A program made the translations under genes and the position numbers. A stretch of 15,597 bases of DNA from 2-12-FULL-40-12 sp964518135 (GTDB taxonomy: Bacteria > Patescibacteriota > Minisyncoccia > Minisyncoccales > 2-12-FULL-40-12), in contig CAZFEY010000014.1 in NCBI GenBank assembly GCA_964518135.1, positions 1-15,597 on the forward strand, given 5' to 3'. Below, piece by piece: positions 13,714 to 15,597 of this stretch (its first letter is position 1; every line of letters starts with the position of its first letter). The notes beneath the pieces were generated by a model. The model had not been told where the DNA came from and ran no database searches. It saw nothing but the letters and a program-made list of their open reading frames with translations.

Positions 13714-14340
13714 ATGAAAACAATACTTTTAACTTCGGCTGGGATGGATGTGAAAGAGGAAATTTTGAGAATTCTTCCAAAGCCGGTAGACCAAATTAAA
13801 TTAGCCCACATTATTACTGCTTCAAAGGTGGAAGATGATATTTCCTATGTTAGAAAAGATACTTTAGAAATGGAAAAGTTGGGTTTTAATATAGAAGAAA
13901 TTGATATTGAAGGCAAAAACGAAGAAGAAATACGCGCTCTGTTAGAAAATAAAGACGTTATTTATGTGCAAGGAGGTAACACGTTTTATTTGATGAAACA
14001 TGTTAAAGAGAGTGGTTTTGATAGGGTAGTGAAGGAGCTTATAGGTAAAGGGGTTGTTTATATTGGAGTTAGTGCGGGAAGTTATATCGCTTGTCCAACG
14101 ATTGAAGCTGCAAATTGGAAACATGCAGACAGAAATGTGGTTAATCTCAAGGATCTGACCGGCATGAATCTTGTACCATTTTTATTGTCAGCCCATTTTA
14201 ATCCAGAATATGCAGATGTGTTAAGGGAAGAGATTGCCACAGCAAAATATCCTGTGAAAATACTTGATAACAATCAAGCGATTTTAGTGGTTAATGGGGT
14301 TGCAAAATTAGTCGGTAGGGGAGAAGAAATTAAATTATAA
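13714..14340 (+). CDS. Peptidase E-like S51 family hydrolase
   Basis: Family S51 has the class I glutamine-amidotransferase-like fold and contains PepE (Asp-X dipeptidase) and cyanophycinase. The 208 residues show TSAG near the N-terminus, VIYVQGGNTFYL (82-93), and the nucleophile elbow GVSAGS with Ser120. Asp139 follows in KHADRN and His161 in SAHFNPEY, a plausible acid and base; the acid is less certain. The length is near that of PepE (about 230) and shorter than cyanophycinase, which favours a PepE-like dipeptidase. It is the second gene after the GNAT and ends at a hairpin terminator shared with the convergent gene. Confidence 0.85.
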   Translation: MKTILLTSAGMDVKEEILRILPKPVDQIKLAHIITASKVEDDISYVRKDTLEMEKLGFNIEEIDIEGKNEEEIRALLENKDVIYVQGGNTFYLMKHVKESGFDRVVKELIGKGVVYIGVSAGSYIACPTIEAANWKHADRNVVNLKDLTGMNLVPFLLSAHFNPEYADVLREEIATAKYPVKILDNNQAILVVNGVAKLVGRGEEIKL

Positions 14341-14364
14341 TTGCAGAATCCATATTAACAGAAT

Positions 14365-14388
14365 AACCCTCAAGATATAGAGGGTTTT
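14365..14388. terminator. Bidirectional terminator between convergent genes
   Basis: AACCCTC (14365-14371) pairs with GAGGGTT (14380-14386), loop of eight bases, followed by TTAT on the plus strand and TTATT on the minus. It lies 24 bases after the S51 stop and directly after the stop of the minus-strand gene, so it can end both. Confidence 0.75.
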
Positions 14389-14389
14389 A

Positions 14390-14635
14390 TTAAGTTCTTT
14401 TGTCTCTGGTTTGGAGTGGTTCCCCGCAGGTTAGATCGAGATAAGGCACTCTGACAACTTCACCAATTATTGGTTTTGATGAAGGCCAGTCTTCTGGATC
14501 AAGACTGAATCTCACTATTCTTCCGTCGCGGAGAGTTCCTACTGCATGAGGGCCAGATTGGTCACACGAGAACCAACCGCTATCATTGACCTCTGTAACT
14601 GTGACGCGAATAAGTGGGCTTATAGATCCGCTCAT
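14390..14635 (-). CDS. Small 81-aa protein of unknown function
   Basis: I do not recognise the family. GGAGG seven bases before the ATG is a good SD, and a perfect extended -10 (TGATATAAT, minus strand) lies about 40 bases upstream, so the gene is very likely real. The 81 residues are mostly polar with alternating hydrophobics (IRVTVTEV, GWFSCD, VGTLRDGRIVRFSLDPEDW, GEVVRVPYL), suggesting a small all-beta fold such as an SH3 or OB barrel. It has two Cys and no signal peptide or membrane helix. Its GC is about 47% by hand count, above the neighbours. With the SD this points to a recent import, like the XRE gene. It is monocistronic and convergent with the S51 gene. Confidence 0.7.
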   Translation of the reverse strand: MSGSISPLIRVTVTEVNDSGWFSCDQSGPHAVGTLRDGRIVRFSLDPEDWPSSKPIIGEVVRVPYLDLTCGEPLQTRDKRT

Positions 14636-14676
14636 ATTTTGCCTCCAAACACAAGGATAATAATGTGCTTATATGC

Positions 14677-14685
14677 ATTATATCA
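14677..14685 (-). promoter_or_regulatory. Extended -10 promoter of the 81-aa gene
   Basis: On the minus strand TGATATAAT gives a perfect -10 with the TG extension. No good -35 is needed or seen. The expected start near 14670 leaves a leader of about 35 bases with GGAGG close to the ATG. Confidence 0.65.
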
Positions 14686-14777
14686 ATAACGTTGAAAACA
14701 GGGTAGGTTATTGAGTGTGGATATACGGCACTTGCAAAAAACACAAGATAATATACCATAGTAATAGCGCTGATTGA

Positions 14778-14806
14778 TTGTGATTGCCGAGGCGCGTTTT
14801 TATATA
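14778..14806 (+). promoter_or_regulatory. Candidate atpB promoter
   Basis: TTGTGA (14778-14783), a 17-base spacer and TATATA (14801-14806) give a leader of about 26 bases. GCTGATT (14769-14775) and AATCAGC (14812-14818) are inverted around the promoter. They might form a repressor site or cruciform, or be chance. The rest of 14686-14777 holds nothing I can support. Confidence 0.45.
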
Positions 14807-14838
14807 GATTAAATCAGCATTATTTTAATAAAGAAATT

Positions 14839-15585
14839 ATGAATCCCGGAGAGGCAATTTCATTAAAGGCGGAACATATTCTTGAGATTGGCGACTTTCA
14901 GGTAACTAATGCCCTTCTTTTCAGTTGCTTGGTTGCTTTTTTGTTTTTATTGTTCGGGTTCCTCTTTAAGAAGAAAATAAAACTTATACCAGATAGATTA
15001 CAGGCTATTTTCGAGGTCTTGATAGAAGGTATTACGGGTCTAATGGAGAGCGTACTGGGCAGCAGAAAAAAAGCTGAAAAATACCTGCCCTTTGTCGCCT
15101 CCATTTTTTTATTTATTATTTTTTCAAATTGGTTTGGCCTTCTGCCGGGACTTACCGCTATTGGCCTAAAAGAGCACGAGTTAATTATTCCTTTTTTGCG
15201 CTCACCGGCTTCAGATATTAATTTTACCCTGGCTTTGGCCATAGTTTCGGTAATTTCTATTAACATATTAGCCGTACGTTCTCTTGGTTTTAAAGCCCAC
15301 TTTAGTAAATTTTTTAATTTTCAAAACCCGATTAAATTTTTTGTCGGAATTTTAGAATTTGTTCTGGAAGGAGCTAAAGTATTATCCTTTTCTTTCAGAT
15401 TATTCGGAAACGTTTTTGGAGGAGAAGTGTTATTATTGGTTATTGGATTCCTGGTTCCCTACCTTGTTCCGATACCATTTTTGGCAATGGAATTTTTTGT
15501 GGGATTTTTGCAGGCATTTATTTTTGCAATGCTGACATTGGTGTTTATAGCCGTGGCAATTGAGCCACACGAAGAACATAATTAA
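14839..15585 (+). CDS. atpB: F0F1 ATP synthase subunit a
   Basis: Subunit a forms the proton (or Na+) half-channels of F0 beside the c ring. The 248 residues begin with a short outer segment and a helix at about 24-42, followed by RLQAIFEVLIEGITGLMESV, typical of the family. The essential stator Arg is Arg187 in SFSFRLFGNVFGGEVL. The last helices contain VPIPFLAMEFFVGFLQAFIF and AMLTLVFIAVAIEPHEEHN, with conserved Glu and Gln residues of the channel. The length is normal. Only 12 bases follow in the window; the c and b subunit genes usually come next. The start has no SD (AAAGAAATT precedes the ATG). Confidence 0.95.
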   Translation: MNPGEAISLKAEHILEIGDFQVTNALLFSCLVAFLFLLFGFLFKKKIKLIPDRLQAIFEVLIEGITGLMESVLGSRKKAEKYLPFVASIFLFIIFSNWFGLLPGLTAIGLKEHELIIPFLRSPASDINFTLALAIVSVISINILAVRSLGFKAHFSKFFNFQNPIKFFVGILEFVLEGAKVLSFSFRLFGNVFGGEVLLLVIGFLVPYLVPIPFLAMEFFVGFLQAFIFAMLTLVFIAVAIEPHEEHN

Positions 15586-15597
15586 GTCAAAGTCGAG

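Noticed and set aside
1..15597. CRISPR array, insertion sequence or prophage
   Set aside because: No spaced direct repeats, transposase, integrase or phage structural gene is visible on either strand.

Overview
The window reads as part of a small, AT-rich bacterial genome, most likely a member of the Candidate Phyla Radiation (Patescibacteria, Parcubacteria-like). The host genes are compact, often abut or overlap by an ATGA, and mostly lack a Shine-Dalgarno (SD) sequence. The tRNA genes do not encode CCA. Several proteins resemble families I know mainly from these lineages. UGA acts as a stop (murJ, ftsE) and RF2 is present, so the code is the standard bacterial one and not the UGA=Gly code of Gracilibacteria. 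The lineage is inferred from style and gene content only. A run of 100 N (6662-6761) shows this is a scaffold with a placeholder gap.

Layout. 1-2391: 3' end of murJ (lipid II flippase) and lepA (EF4). 2473-2568, minus strand: an unlisted 31-codon membrane micro-ORF, divergent from ftsB (2578-2967). tRNA-Gly(CCC) follows. 3060-9510: a copper locus opening with a CsoR-type operator laid over a sigma70-like promoter. It continues with csoR, copA (Cu+ ATPase), an HMA/TauE-SafE-like membrane domain/cupredoxin-like fusion broken by the N gap, a DUF411 protein, two small membrane proteins with CPLC and CALC motifs, and a 326-residue membrane-anchored protein with a PCCGN...CNHGMAM signature and a Gly-rich Cys tail. 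A strong intrinsic terminator closes it at 9529-9560. I see one operator at the front and no other operator or terminator inside, so the seven genes are probably one copper-induced unit.

9602-10211: tRNA-Thr(CGT), a bidirectional terminator, and a minus-strand XRE-type HTH gene with a strong SD and higher GC than its neighbours. 10212-11277: prfB (RF2), split by the programmed +1 frameshift at CTT TGA C. 11291-11413: a folded intergenic element (long outer stem, two inner hairpins). 11465-13065: ftsE-ftsX, overlapping by ATGA. tRNA-Gln(CTG) and a terminator follow, then a GNAT acetyltransferase and a peptidase E-like S51 hydrolase. A small minus-strand gene of unknown function, again with a clear SD, converges on the S51 gene. 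The window ends with atpB (F0 subunit a), presumably the first gene of an ATP synthase operon that continues beyond it.

How the genes work together: CsoR should release its operator when Cu(I) rises, switching on CopA export and the accessory proteins. These share thiol motifs suited to Cu(I) capture or thiol redox at the outer face of the membrane. The last three genes of the locus have no function I can name and are the best candidates for an undescribed system.
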